Shown here: in pieces, positions 46,139-54,066 of the stretch | Layout: each line of letters starts with the position of its first letter | Numbering within the stretch: the first letter of the stretch is position 1 | The notes under the pieces: model-generated | The model's database searches: none | The model's input: the letters and a program-made list of their open reading frames with translations, nothing else | What the model was told of the DNA's origin: nothing | NCBI RefSeq assembly: GCF_015182285.1 | Contig: NZ_PRDM01000008.1 | Span: 1-64,000 of the forward strand | Source: Flavobacterium hungaricum | Lineage (GTDB): Bacteria > Bacteroidota > Bacteroidia > Flavobacteriales > Flavobacteriaceae | Direction of reading: 5' to 3' | Length of the DNA stretch: 64,000 nt | Program-made: the position numbers and the translations under genes

Positions 46139-46222
46139 CTAGCCCTGATAGGAGCGGCATCCTTTTTCTTGCTTCTTTAGCAAGGAAAAGATATAGCGGA
46201 TAGCAGGAAATAGCTCCTAAAA
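46139..46222 (+). ncRNA. Structured element, Flavobacteria-type (possibly Flavo-1-like)
   Basis: The sequence has the conserved-looking blocks AGCCCTGATAGGAGCGGCAT, then a hairpin ATCCTTTTTCTTGCT/AGCAAGGAAAAGAT, then ATAGCGGATAGCAGGAAATA and GCTCC, which pairs back with GGAGC. It is non-coding and sits between two divergent promoters. From memory this type of sequence recurs in many Flavobacterium intergenic regions; the Rfam family Flavo-1 (RF01705) is a possible match, not verified. Confidence 0.5.
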
Positions 46223-46243
46223 AATATTCCCACTTTAAACCCT

Positions 46244-46317
46244 GTCCACTTCAACCTGAAGTTTGTCCGTTTCAACTATTTTTTGATTTCGTAAAACGCA
46301 TAGCCGCAATACTTTTG
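46244..46317 (+). promoter_or_regulatory. LytTR-type operator and promoter of the cupin gene
   Basis: Direct 10-mers GTCCACTTCA (46244-46253) and GTCCGTTTCA (46265-46274) start 21 bp apart. The -7 box TACTTTTG is at 46310-46317, exactly 35 bp after the second 10-mer. The same geometry occurs upstream of the genes at 47242 and 52197. A 21-bp direct-repeat period is the normal spacing for LytTR dimers. Confidence 0.75.
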
Positions 46318-46359
46318 ACTCAGAAATTAACAGAAAACAAATAGTAAAAATCAAAAATT

Positions 46360-46773
46360 ATGGAAACGAAAAAACAAAAAACAGGGGTGGTAATCGCAAT
46401 AATCATTTTAGGAATCATTGCGTTTTTGGTTCCCAATCAGATTGCAGCGCAGACGGGAGTAAAAAGAATCGATTTGCAAAAACACGATCTGAGTATTCCA
46501 GGACGTGAAATGATTCAGGCACGAATCGATTTTGAGGGGCATTCGGCTTTCGGTAAACATTTTCATCCCGGCGAAGAAGTCATTTACGTTGTCGAAGGTT
46601 CGCTCGAATATCAGATAGAAGGGGAGAAGCCGGTGACTTTAAAAGCGGGTGAAGTGCTTTTTATTCCGGCGGGCGTGGTGCACTCGGCAAAAAATAATAC
46701 GGATTCTAAGGCTAGTGAACTGGCGACTTATATCGTAGAAAAAGGAAAACCTGTTTTGACTTTGGTTAAATAG
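46360..46773 (+). CDS. Membrane-anchored or exported cupin protein
   Basis: A 137-residue protein. The N-terminal hydrophobic stretch 10-30 (VVIAIIILGIIAFLVPNQIAAQ) is either a signal peptide or an anchor. The cupin core is GKHFHPGEEVIYVVEGSLEYQIEGEKPVTLKAGEVLFIPAGVVHSAKN (read in parts) with H, H, E and H ligands. It is a probable metal-binding small-molecule protein in the periplasm. It is the first of three genes that share the LytTR-type operator. Confidence 0.9.
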   Translation: METKKQKTGVVIAIIILGIIAFLVPNQIAAQTGVKRIDLQKHDLSIPGREMIQARIDFEGHSAFGKHFHPGEEVIYVVEGSLEYQIEGEKPVTLKAGEVLFIPAGVVHSAKNNTDSKASELATYIVEKGKPVLTLVK

Positions 46774-46776
46774 TTT

Positions 46777-47109
46777 TTTTTGCCACGAAGACACTAAGAC
46801 GCAAAGGTTTTTAATGCAAAGATTTATAAAGTTTTTCGCCCGCTGATTTAGGAAATTGAGCAGATAAAATAGAATCTGCTGATCTGCTAAATCTGCGAGA
46901 AAAAAGAAATCCGTTTTATCAATTTAATCTGTGGCTAATAAAATTGGAAAGTTTTGGTTTCACGCAGATTTAAAAAGATTTGAGGTGATTTAGCAAATTG
47001 ATCATCAAATAAAAAATCTAAAAAAAATCTGCTTTAATCTAATCCAATCTGCGTGAAAAAATGTCTTTTAAAAAATCTTAGTGTCTTAGTGCCTTCGTGG
47101 CAAAAAAAA
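46777..47109. repeat. Nested long inverted repeat
   Basis: GCCACGAAGACACTAAGACG at 46781 is mirrored by TCTTAGTGTCTTAGTGCCTTCGTGGC near 47078-47103 (read in parts). Inner words TTTCACGCAGATT (46960-) and AATCTGCGTGAAAA (47048-) are also reversed, and CTGCTGATCTGCTAAATCTGCG fills the middle. It fills the gap between the cupin gene and the next operator, and no ORF is supported. Confidence 0.7.
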
Positions 47110-47125
47110 CAGCAAAGCAAAAGCT

Positions 47126-47199
47126 GTCCAGTTCAACCTTCAATTTGTCCGTTTCACCTTTTTTCTCCTTTCAAAACGAGGCTTCTCAAAATACCTTTG
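47126..47199 (+). promoter_or_regulatory. LytTR-type operator and promoter of the epoxide-hydrolase-like gene
   Basis: GTCCAGTTCA (47126-47135), GTCCGTTTCA (47147-47156; period 21), then TACCTTTG (47192-47199) after 35 bp. The distance from the -7 box to the start codon is 42 nt, as for the cupin gene, and the 5' leader shares GAAATTAAC. Confidence 0.75.
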
Positions 47200-47241
47200 A
47201 CGAAGAAATTAACTAATCAATAATCTATAAAACAACTTATT

Positions 47242-48234
47242 ATGAAAACGATACAAAATACAACAAACAACATTTTACGCCAATTTGCTTTAATCGCAAT
47301 ATTTGTATTAAGCGTAAATTTTAGCAATGCACAATCAGAAAATCCGCTTGGGACTTTCAAACAAATTAATGCGGGATTATTAAATGTGGGTTATGCCGAA
47401 GCGGGTCCGCAAAACGGAACAACGGTTATTTTGCTTCACGGCTGGCCTTACGATATTCATAGTTATAGTGAAGTGGTGCCGCAATTGGTTTCAAAAGGGT
47501 ATCACGTGATTACGCCTTATTTACGCGGATTCGGAACTACTCGCTTTCTTTCTGATCAAACGTTTAGAAACGGACAACAAGCCGCTCTTGCTCAGGATGT
47601 AATTGATTTAATGGATGCTTTAAAAATCAAAAAAGCGGTTATCGGCGGGTTCGACTGGGGCGCACGAACTGCGGTTGCGGTTGCGGCGCTTTGGCCAGAA
47701 CGTGTTCAGGGACTGGTTTCGGTAAGCGGTTATATTGTAGTGAATCTGGAAGCGAACTTAAAACCGTTGCCGCCGACGGCAGAATACGGCTGGTGGTATC
47801 AATATTATTTTGCAACAGAAAGAGGGCAGTCGGGTTATTCTCAGAATACTTACGAATTCAACAAACTGATCTGGAAACTGGCTTCTCCAAAATGGAATTT
47901 TGATACTAAAACCTACGATCAAACTGCTCAGTCTTTTGACAATCCGGATCATACAGCAATTGTGATTCACAATTACAGATGGCGTTTGTCGCTTGCTAAC
48001 GGAGAATCTAAATACGATGCTTTGGAAAAAAGACTGGCTGCAAGACCTTCAATTTCGGTTCCGACCATCACAATTGCCAGCGATTTTGACGGCGCAGCAG
48101 CAGACGGAAAAGCGTATGCGAACAAATTTACAGGTAAATACGATCACCGAATTTTAAAAGATATCGGTCATAATGTACCGCAGGAAGATCCTAAAGCTTT
48201 TGCACAGGCGATAATTGATGTGGCGGGGAATTGA
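47242..48234 (+). CDS. Secreted epoxide-hydrolase/haloalkane-dehalogenase-like alpha/beta hydrolase
   Basis: A 330-residue protein with a signal peptide (ending NFSNAQ). HGWPYD at 66-71 is the oxyanion loop typical of epoxide hydrolases. The nucleophile is Asp, D138 in GGFDWGARTA, which separates it from Ser esterases. The catalytic His is H310 in DIGHNVPQEDP. A cap domain follows the nucleophile (WWYQYYFATERGQ). It is periplasmic. It hydrolyses epoxides or esters; the precise substrate is unknown. It is in the same operator family as the cupin and DoxX genes. Confidence 0.9.
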   Translation: MKTIQNTTNNILRQFALIAIFVLSVNFSNAQSENPLGTFKQINAGLLNVGYAEAGPQNGTTVILLHGWPYDIHSYSEVVPQLVSKGYHVITPYLRGFGTTRFLSDQTFRNGQQAALAQDVIDLMDALKIKKAVIGGFDWGARTAVAVAALWPERVQGLVSVSGYIVVNLEANLKPLPPTAEYGWWYQYYFATERGQSGYSQNTYEFNKLIWKLASPKWNFDTKTYDQTAQSFDNPDHTAIVIHNYRWRLSLANGESKYDALEKRLAARPSISVPTITIASDFDGAAADGKAYANKFTGKYDHRILKDIGHNVPQEDPKAFAQAIIDVAGN

Positions 48235-48236
48235 GA

Positions 48237-48404
48237 TAATTAGATAATTTGTCAATTAGATAATTAGATAATTAGTCAATTAGGGAATTTGTCAATTAGG
48301 GAATTAGTCAATTAGATAATTAAATTCAATATCAAAAATCAAATTCAATTACAATATCAAAAATCAATTGCAATATCAAAAATCAAATTCAATCACAATT
48401 TTTT
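48237..48404. repeat. AATTAGATAATTTGTC-type and CAAAAATCAA-type repeats
   Basis: Iterated AATTAGATAATT/TGTCAATTAG words, then repeated CAATATCAAAAATCAAATT units, between the hydrolase stop and the Ohr gene. The same ATTAG-ATAATTTGGC family is seen at 55741-55845. Confidence 0.85.
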
Positions 48405-48455
48405 TTAACAATCTAAAATCTATCCCGAGGCTTCGGGACTAAAATCCAAAAACTC

Positions 48456-48866
48456 ATGGAAACAAAAATTTTATACACAGGAAAAACGCATACTACAGGC
48501 GGGAGAAACGGAATGTCGCAAAGTTCAGACTTAAATTTAGACATTAAGTTAACTCCTCCAGGAAGTTCAGGTTCTGGTACTAATCCGGAACAATTGTTTG
48601 CGGCGGGCTGGTCGGCTTGTTTTATCGGCGCGATGGGATTTGCGGCTGCAAAACTTAATGTAAAACTTCCGGCTGAAACGGCTGTTGATGCTTCGGTTGA
48701 CTTGTGTCTGACAGGAAGTGAATATTCGCTTCAGGCAAAATTAGACATCAGCTTACCGGGAATTGAATATGAAACGGCCAGACAAATTGTGGCAGGCGCG
48801 CATCAGACTTGTCCGTATTCTAAAGCGACAAGAGGAAATATTAATGTAGAATTGAATATTCTTTAA
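48456..48866 (+). CDS. ohr: Organic hydroperoxide resistance protein Ohr
   Basis: A 136-residue Ohr. The two redox cysteines are C55 (GWSACFIGAM) and C119 (HQTCPYSKATRGN), with R17 in GGRNG and E45 in TNPEQLF as expected in the active site. It reduces lipid hydroperoxides, working with lipoylated proteins. No OhrR (MarR) gene is adjacent. The gene is preceded by CCCGAGGCTTCGGGA, a palindromic repeat (48423-48438), so its promoter probably lies close to the ATG. Confidence 0.95.
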   Translation: METKILYTGKTHTTGGRNGMSQSSDLNLDIKLTPPGSSGSGTNPEQLFAAGWSACFIGAMGFAAAKLNVKLPAETAVDASVDLCLTGSEYSLQAKLDISLPGIEYETARQIVAGAHQTCPYSKATRGNINVELNIL

Positions 48867-48877
48867 AACTCATTTTT

Positions 48878-48915
48878 AACCTGCAGGATTTCTAAAACCT
48901 TGCAGGTTTCTTTTT
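48878..48915 (+). terminator. Terminator after ohr
   Basis: AACCTGCA and TGCAGGTT flank a 16-nt loop, then TTCTTTTT. Confidence 0.7.
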
Positions 48916-48949
48916 AATTATTACAAAAAAAACAGACCTGATTTATCAC

Positions 48950-49690
48950 ATGAAAAATATAAAAATAATACCCATTTTAGTACTTCTTTTTCTCTTTCAG
49001 GGAAATCGAATTTGGAGTCAAAACTCGAATAATAAAGGCTTTACGCTTTTAGAATTATTCACTTCAGAAGGCTGTTCGAGCTGTCCGCCGGCAGATGAAT
49101 TGCTGGGACGAATAGAAAACGAAAACAATAACCAGCTTTACATTTTGGCGTATCATGTCGATTATTGGGACAGACAGGGCTGGAAAGACATTTTCAGCCA
49201 GGCAAAATTTACCGAAAGACAATACGAGTATGCAAAATGGCTTGGCAAAGAGCCTGTTTATACGCCTCAGGCGGTTGTAAATGGAAAAAAAGATCTTATT
49301 GGTTCTAACGAAAAGGAAATTAGAACTGCGATAAAAAATAGGATTTCTAAATCTCAAAATTTAGATTTAAGTGTCGAATCTGGTTTTACGGCTTCTAAAT
49401 TGAAGCTCAATTATACCTTGGACAAAATTTCTAAAGACACGAAATTATTGATTGCTGTGGTGCAGAAATCGGCCAAAAGTAATGTAAAGAGAGGGGAGAA
49501 TGCGAACAGGATTTTAGCGCATTATCAAATTGTGCGCGAGCTGCAAAGTGTAAAACTGACTTCTAATTTGAAAGGAACTGTGACTTTGAATCTTCCAAAA
49601 GATTTTAATTCTAAAGATTTTGCAATTATTGGTTTTGTTCAAAATAACAGCGACGGAACTATTCTGACGGCAGATCGAATAAATTTATAA
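48950..49690 (+). CDS. Secreted DUF1223 protein (thioredoxin-like)
   Basis: A 246-residue protein with a signal peptide (to about residue 24, IWSQ). The DUF1223 signature is LELFTSEGCSSCPPADELLG, where CSSC gives a thioredoxin-like redox site, and YHVDYWDRQGWKD with YTPQAVVNG. The C-terminal half is an Ig-like domain (VESGFTASKLKLNY). Function is uncharacterised; a periplasmic redox role is inferred. It is monocistronic. Confidence 0.9.
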   Translation: MKNIKIIPILVLLFLFQGNRIWSQNSNNKGFTLLELFTSEGCSSCPPADELLGRIENENNNQLYILAYHVDYWDRQGWKDIFSQAKFTERQYEYAKWLGKEPVYTPQAVVNGKKDLIGSNEKEIRTAIKNRISKSQNLDLSVESGFTASKLKLNYTLDKISKDTKLLIAVVQKSAKSNVKRGENANRILAHYQIVRELQSVKLTSNLKGTVTLNLPKDFNSKDFAIIGFVQNNSDGTILTADRINL

Positions 49691-49885
49691 TCGATAGTTA
49701 TTTTATTAAAAATTAAATAGATAGCGGTTTGTATTTTATTTTCTGCTTTAAATGAAAATAACTGCAAATCGAAAGCTGTAAAACCCGACAGATTTTTAAA
49801 ATTTGTCGGGTTTAATGACAGCAGTAAACTTCAAAACAAAAAATCCTATCTTTGATCAAAGAGGATTTAAAAAAAACAAATTGAT

Positions 49886-50902
49886 ATGGAAAAAGTAACA
49901 CGCTTTCAGGTTTCGAAGCGGTTGATTTGGGGAAGCTCTATTTCGCTTGCTGTTTTGGCCTCGGTTCCCAAATTATTTGACACTTTTTCAAAACCCGCAG
50001 ATATTGTAATCAATTCTTCGATTACGTTTTTATTCTCTCTTTTTATCTGGTATTACAATATTTACAGTCTGCCCAAATTTACAACCAAACGAACGTCTAA
50101 AAGTTTTGTAAACGGTAAATTATTTTTAAGCGTTCTTCTGGGTATTGCCATTATGGTTTTGCTGGTTGTAGCGCATCAGGAACTTTTTCAGTTTGCGCAG
50201 ATGGACGCGCCGATTATGTTTGAACTTCGCGGGGTTTTAATCAACCTGATTGTGTATATGTTTGTGCATTTGCTTTTTCAAAACTATCAGACGCGTCAGA
50301 TCGGATCGGAGCTGGAACGCGCCAAAATGCTCAATCTTGGGGCGCAGTACGATCTTTTGAAACAGCAGGTAAATCCGCATTTTTTATTCAACAGTCTGAA
50401 TACTTTAAAATCGATGGTGGATATAAACGATCCCAATAGTTCTGATTTTATCCTGAAATTATCCGATTTCTATCGTTTTACATTAGAAAGCCGTAAGCTG
50501 GATTTGATTTCTTTAAGGGAAGAAATCGAAATCCTGGACTCGTATGTGTACCTTCTAAAAGCCCGTTTTGAAGACGGATTTGAATTAATTAATACATTAA
50601 ATGACGAGCAATTAAAAGCTGTAATTCCGCCTTTTACGATGCAGCTGCTAATAGAAAACTGCATTAAGCACAATGTGGTTTCTTTAGAAAAACCTTTGAT
50701 CATAAAATTATATTCTGAAAATGATTGTATTGTGGTCGAAAATAAAGTACAGCTGAAACGGGGCGCATTATCAACAGGATTTGGTTTGGATAATATCACC
50801 CAGCGATTTGCACATTTGATTCATAAAGAAATTGTAATAGAAAAAAACGAAACCATTTTTAAAGTAAAAATACCCGCAGTTTATGACAATCATAATAGTT
50901 GA
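49886..50902 (+). CDS. LytS-type sensor histidine kinase
   Basis: A 338-residue protein with four hydrophobic segments in 14-130 (for example SLAVLASVPKL, INSSITFLFSLFIWYY, LFLSVLLGIAIMVLLVVA, LINLIVYMFVHLLF). A His_kinase domain follows: phospho-acceptor H165 in QQVNPHFLFNSLNTLKSM. The ATPase N-box is LLIENCIKHNV, with a late GFGLDNITQRF. It has no separate periplasmic sensor domain, so it probably senses membrane state. It overlaps the response regulator start by 20 nt. A TATCTTTG -7 box lies at 49847-49854. Confidence 0.95.
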   Translation: MEKVTRFQVSKRLIWGSSISLAVLASVPKLFDTFSKPADIVINSSITFLFSLFIWYYNIYSLPKFTTKRTSKSFVNGKLFLSVLLGIAIMVLLVVAHQELFQFAQMDAPIMFELRGVLINLIVYMFVHLLFQNYQTRQIGSELERAKMLNLGAQYDLLKQQVNPHFLFNSLNTLKSMVDINDPNSSDFILKLSDFYRFTLESRKLDLISLREEIEILDSYVYLLKARFEDGFELINTLNDEQLKAVIPPFTMQLLIENCIKHNVVSLEKPLIIKLYSENDCIVVENKVQLKRGALSTGFGLDNITQRFAHLIHKEIVIEKNETIFKVKIPAVYDNHNS

Positions 50903-51650
50903 AGATGAAGTAAAAACAGCAAAAGCATTAGGGCAGTTAATTTTGAGTATCCGTCCCGATGTTCAGATTTTGTCGTATATCCAAAGCATTGACGGAGCCG
51001 TTAGTTATCTGTTAGAAAATGGGCAGCCGGATTTAATTTTTATGGATATTCAGCTGGCAGATGGTTTGTCTTTTGAGATTTTTAAAAGTGTAAAAGTGCT
51101 CTCACCCGTTATTTTCTGTACCGCTTTTGATGATTATGCTATTGATGCTTTTAAGTCTAACGGAATTGATTATGTGTTAAAGCCGTTCTCCCGCGAAAGT
51201 ATTGCGCTGGCAATGAATAAAGCGGCAGAACTGCAGAACTTTTTTCAGCGCAATAACAAACAAATGCCTGACTTTGAGTATCTGCTGAGCAAAAGCAGCG
51301 AGAACAAAGGAAAGAGCAGTTTTTTGGTTTTTAAAAACAATAAATACCAAACTGTTCAAACGGAAAATATTGCTTATTTTTTTATTAAAAACGAGACGCC
51401 GACGATCATGACTTTTGATAAAAACGAATACCAGCTGACACAGTCTTTGGATGAAGTTTCGAAACTATTGGCGCCGGTTCAGTTTTTTAGAATTAACCGG
51501 CAGTATTTGGTCAATTTTGCCGCTATTCGCGAAGCAGAGCATTATTTTTCGCGAAAGCTGCTGATTAAACTGATCGTTCCTACAGAAGAAAAATTATTGG
51601 TAGGAAAAGAAAAATCAACAGCTTTTTTGAATTGGCTGGAAAACCGATAA
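50883..51650 (+). CDS. LytTR response regulator
   Basis: A 255-residue protein. The receiver domain has acidic E7/D8, phospho-acceptor D55 in FMDIQLADG, T80 in VIFCTAFD and K100 in YVLKPFS. The LytTR DNA-binding domain spans about 150-253 (NIAYFFIKNETPTIMT, FFRINRQYLVN, IREAEHYFSRKLLIKL). It pairs with the kinase directly upstream. Three 21-bp-period GTCC repeats around this locus are its likely binding sites. Confidence 0.96.
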   Translation: MTIIIVEDEVKTAKALGQLILSIRPDVQILSYIQSIDGAVSYLLENGQPDLIFMDIQLADGLSFEIFKSVKVLSPVIFCTAFDDYAIDAFKSNGIDYVLKPFSRESIALAMNKAAELQNFFQRNNKQMPDFEYLLSKSSENKGKSSFLVFKNNKYQTVQTENIAYFFIKNETPTIMTFDKNEYQLTQSLDEVSKLLAPVQFFRINRQYLVNFAAIREAEHYFSRKLLIKLIVPTEEKLLVGKEKSTAFLNWLENR

Positions 51651-51755
51651 AATTTAATCGGGAATAAAACATTTTAAAAAAAGCAGACCTGATAAAATTA
51701 AGCTTATAATAAAGATGATTTTTTTCATTGGATTGTAGTTTAAGATTTAGAAACA

Positions 51756-51788
51756 AAAACTGCCTAGGACCAAATCTTAGGCAGTTTT
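51756..51788. terminator. Bidirectional terminator between the LytTR operon and DoxX
   Basis: AAAACTGCCTA and TAGGCAGTTTT form a perfect 11-bp stem, with T-runs on both strands, between two convergent genes. Confidence 0.88.
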
Positions 51789-51801
51789 ATTTTGCTCAAT
51801 A

Positions 51802-52197
51802 TTAGTTTAGAGTGGCTGGAGTGTATGTTGCAGTGTACAATTTTCTGTACATTGCATAGGTTACACTTACCATTACAAAAGCGATGACTGCGTCTGTGGC
51901 AGCGCCAAAACCGAGAACAGCAATTTTGGAAAAGAAGGCAAAAATGATGTCGAAAAATACACCTGCAAATACCCATTCTTTTAATCGAAGTAATTTATTC
52001 GGAATCAATAAAGTGATGACACCCGATAATTTGAACACCCCTAAAATGTATATAAAGTGCGCCGGATAACCTAATTGCTGCGTAATTCCCCAAACTAATG
52101 GATTACCTGTTAATTCGAAAAAACCGCTGGCACCAAACCAAAGAGAAGTTAAAATTGTTCCTGTCCAATAAATTGTTTTTGTTGTTTTTGAGTTCAT
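51802..52197 (-). CDS. DoxX-like membrane protein
   Basis: A 131-residue protein with four membrane helices (IYWTGTILTSLWFGASGFFEL, FIYILGVFKLSGVITLLIP, WVFAGVFFDIIFAFFS, AATDAVIAFVMVSVTYAMY). The ATG at 52197 (MNSKTTKT) is chosen because the candidate -7 box (52227-52234) lies upstream of it, while a longer frame starting at 52251 would begin before the promoter. DoxX-like proteins are small membrane proteins often linked to redox stress. It is the third gene with the LytTR-type operator. Confidence 0.88.
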   Translation of the reverse strand: MNSKTTKTIYWTGTILTSLWFGASGFFELTGNPLVWGITQQLGYPAHFIYILGVFKLSGVITLLIPNKLLRLKEWVFAGVFFDIIFAFFSKIAVLGFGAATDAVIAFVMVSVTYAMYRKLYTATYTPATLN

Positions 52198-52226
52198 GAT
52201 TTTTGATTTTAAGTTATTTAACGAGA

Positions 52227-52300
52227 CAAAGGTGCGCGGAAACAACTTCAAATAAAATCACAAAAACAGTGAAGTGGACAAAGTTGGGGTTAAAGTGGAC
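52227..52300 (-). promoter_or_regulatory. LytTR-type operator and promoter of doxX
   Basis: On the minus strand: GTCCACTTTA (52300-52291), GTCCACTTCA (52279-52270; period 21), then CACCTTTG (52234-52227) exactly 35 bp after the second 10-mer. The -7 box has C in place of the first T of TAnnTTTG. Confidence 0.7.
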
Positions 52301-52309
52301 GGGGAATGG

Positions 52310-52650
52310 ATTTTAGATTTTAGATTATAGATTATAAATTTTAGATTTTAGTCCCGAAGCCTCGGGATAGATTATAGATTTTAGATTATAGATTTTAGTC
52401 CCGAAGCCTCGGGATAGATTATAGATTTTAGATTATAGATTTTAGAATATATAATTTATTTAGTTTCAGTTTCTCCTATCATCTATCATCTATCATTTAA
52501 CATCTAACATCTAACTTTTAACCCATAACCCTTAACTCCTAACTTCTAACTCCTAACTCCTAACTCCTAACTTCTAACTCCTAACTCCTAACTTCTAACT
52601 CCTAACTTCTAACATCTAACCTCTAACATCTAACTCCTAACTCTTAACCT
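52310..52650. repeat. TAGATTTTAGATTATAG and TAACTCCTAACT repeats with CCCGAAGCCTCGGG palindromes
   Basis: First part (52310-52450): TTTTAGATTATAGA words with two copies of AGTCCCGAAGCCTCGGGATA. Second part (52480-52650): about 20 heptamer-like units TAACTCC/TAACTTC/CATCTAA. The heptamer array runs into the 3' end of the EamA gene at 52630. Confidence 0.9.
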
Positions 52651-53511
52651 CCAACCCCTCTTCAATTTCACCTCAGAAATTATAGTTGCGGCAAAAATCA
52701 GGCTGCCACCGATTAGTAAGCGCCAGGAAAGATTTTCGCCAAGGATAAAAAAAGCACCGATGGCACCAAAAACGGGTTCGAATAAGTAAATTACGGCAAC
52801 GCGTTCGGCAGATAAATAGCGCTGCGTGATGTTTGAAACGGTGTACATAAAAGCGGTAGAGAATAAAGCACAGTAAATGACACCCATCCAGAAAGTATTT
52901 TTTTCGGGAAACCAATCTGCCTGCGAATCGGTAATGGCCAGAGAAAAAGTAAATAAGGCACAAAAAGAAAACATGGGAACGATGGCGTACAAAAGATTCA
53001 TTCTGGCAGCATGTTTTTCGACCGAAATCAAATAAACAGCAAAGCCAAAAGCTCCGGCAATAGTGTATAAATCGCCAATGTTTATGGTGAATTTGTCTTT
53101 TATGGCAATAATAAACAAGCCAGTTAAGGCGGTAAAAGCGGCGATCCAGATTTTTAAGGATGCATTGGTTTTATAAACTGCCAATTTTAATAACGGAATA
53201 ATAATAACAGTCATTCCGGCAATAAAAGAGCATTGAGAAGCATCGGTAAAAGTGAGTCCGATGGTTTGTAAATGAATACCCAGAAACATCGGAACCGCGA
53301 GTATAAACCCCGTTTTGACTGCTTTGGCATTTGTCTTGCTGACGTATTTCCAGAAAATGACACTCAAAACCAATACTGCCAATAAAAATCGGTAAAACAA
53401 AAATGTAGAAGGCGAATAACTGCCAATTGCCAATTTGGTTACGGAATAGGAAATTCCCCAAAATGCAGTTCCGATGACTAATAATAGGAGTAGAAGTTGT
53501 TGTTTTTTCAT
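52630..53511 (-). CDS. EamA/DMT-family transporter
   Basis: A 293-residue membrane protein with about ten helices and two EamA repeats, for example VIGTAFWGISYSVTKLAIG and LFYRFLLAVLVLSVIFW, and in the second half VIYLFEPVFGAIGAFFILGENLSWRLLIGGSLIFAATI (read in parts). It exports amino acids, purines or drugs; the substrate is unknown. The last residues GWRLRVRS and stop are encoded by the heptamer repeat array, so the C-terminus may be extended or replaced by repeat DNA. Monocistronic, or co-transcribed with the GNAT gene 30 nt upstream. Confidence 0.93.
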   Translation of the reverse strand: MKKQQLLLLLLVIGTAFWGISYSVTKLAIGSYSPSTFLFYRFLLAVLVLSVIFWKYVSKTNAKAVKTGFILAVPMFLGIHLQTIGLTFTDASQCSFIAGMTVIIIPLLKLAVYKTNASLKIWIAAFTALTGLFIIAIKDKFTINIGDLYTIAGAFGFAVYLISVEKHAARMNLLYAIVPMFSFCALFTFSLAITDSQADWFPEKNTFWMGVIYCALFSTAFMYTVSNITQRYLSAERVAVIYLFEPVFGAIGAFFILGENLSWRLLIGGSLIFAATIISEVKLKRGWRLRVRS

Positions 53512-53541
53512 TTTTTCTGAAGCCTTTTTGTTTGTTGTTTT

Positions 53542-54066
53542 TTAATGAAGTAAAACTTTTTTCATCAGTAAATCGGTTTGTTCGTCGTTTCCTAATTTGA
53601 AAATGTGGGTGTCAAATTGTACAAAACCATTTTTAGTATAAAAACTAACGGCTCTAAAATTCTCTTCCCAAACGCCCAGCCACATATACGAAGCTTTTAG
53701 TTCCCGAGCCTTTTGTTCTGCCTGCGCATAAAGTGCCTGTGCGGCTTTTTTACCGTGAAATTCTTTTGCCACATAAATTCTTTCGATTTCAAGGGCATTC
53801 AAATCTTGTTTTTCGGTCTGGGCTTCTCCAGTATTTAATTTTAAATAGCCAATAACTATTTCATCCAATTCGGCTAAATAAAAGTATGATGAGTGATTAT
53901 TTAATTCTTGGGTAAGTTTTGCTGCAGCGAAACTTTCTTCCAAGTATTTCGCCATATTTTCATCTGAATTCACCTCGGCGAATGTCTCAGAAAAAGTCTG
54001 TCTGCCAATTGCCTGCAGTTTTATGAGATCATCAATAGTGGCTTTTTTTATTTTTAGATTCTCCAT
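53542..54066 (-). CDS. GNAT-family N-acetyltransferase
   Basis: A 174-residue GNAT: IKKATIDDLIKLQAIGRQTF at the N-terminus, IERIYVAKEFHGKKAAQALYAQAEQKARE (acetyl-CoA loop; the R/Q-x-x-G-x-G/A is loose) and MWLGVWEENFRAVSFYTKNGF as the late motif. It acetylates a small amine or protein N-terminus. The IERIYV...WEENFRAVSFY wording is close to the spermidine/PaiA-like group. It is divergent from a LysR gene that could regulate it. Confidence 0.92.
   Translation of the reverse strand: MENLKIKKATIDDLIKLQAIGRQTFSETFAEVNSDENMAKYLEESFAAAKLTQELNNHSSYFYLAELDEIVIGYLKLNTGEAQTEKQDLNALEIERIYVAKEFHGKKAAQALYAQAEQKARELKASYMWLGVWEENFRAVSFYTKNGFVQFDTHIFKLGNDEQTDLLMKKVLLH

Noticed and set aside
46139..46222. 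Element considered as a simple terminator
   Set aside because: Two nested pairings with fixed single-stranded words and no T-run at the end; no gene ends directly upstream.
48237..48404. Regular repeats considered as a CRISPR array
   Set aside because: Units are 8-17 bp with no unique spacers of constant length, and no cas genes are in the window.
52198..52251. N-terminal extension of the DoxX frame
   Set aside because: The TTG at 52251 lies upstream of the -7 box at 52227-52234, so this part would not be transcribed.
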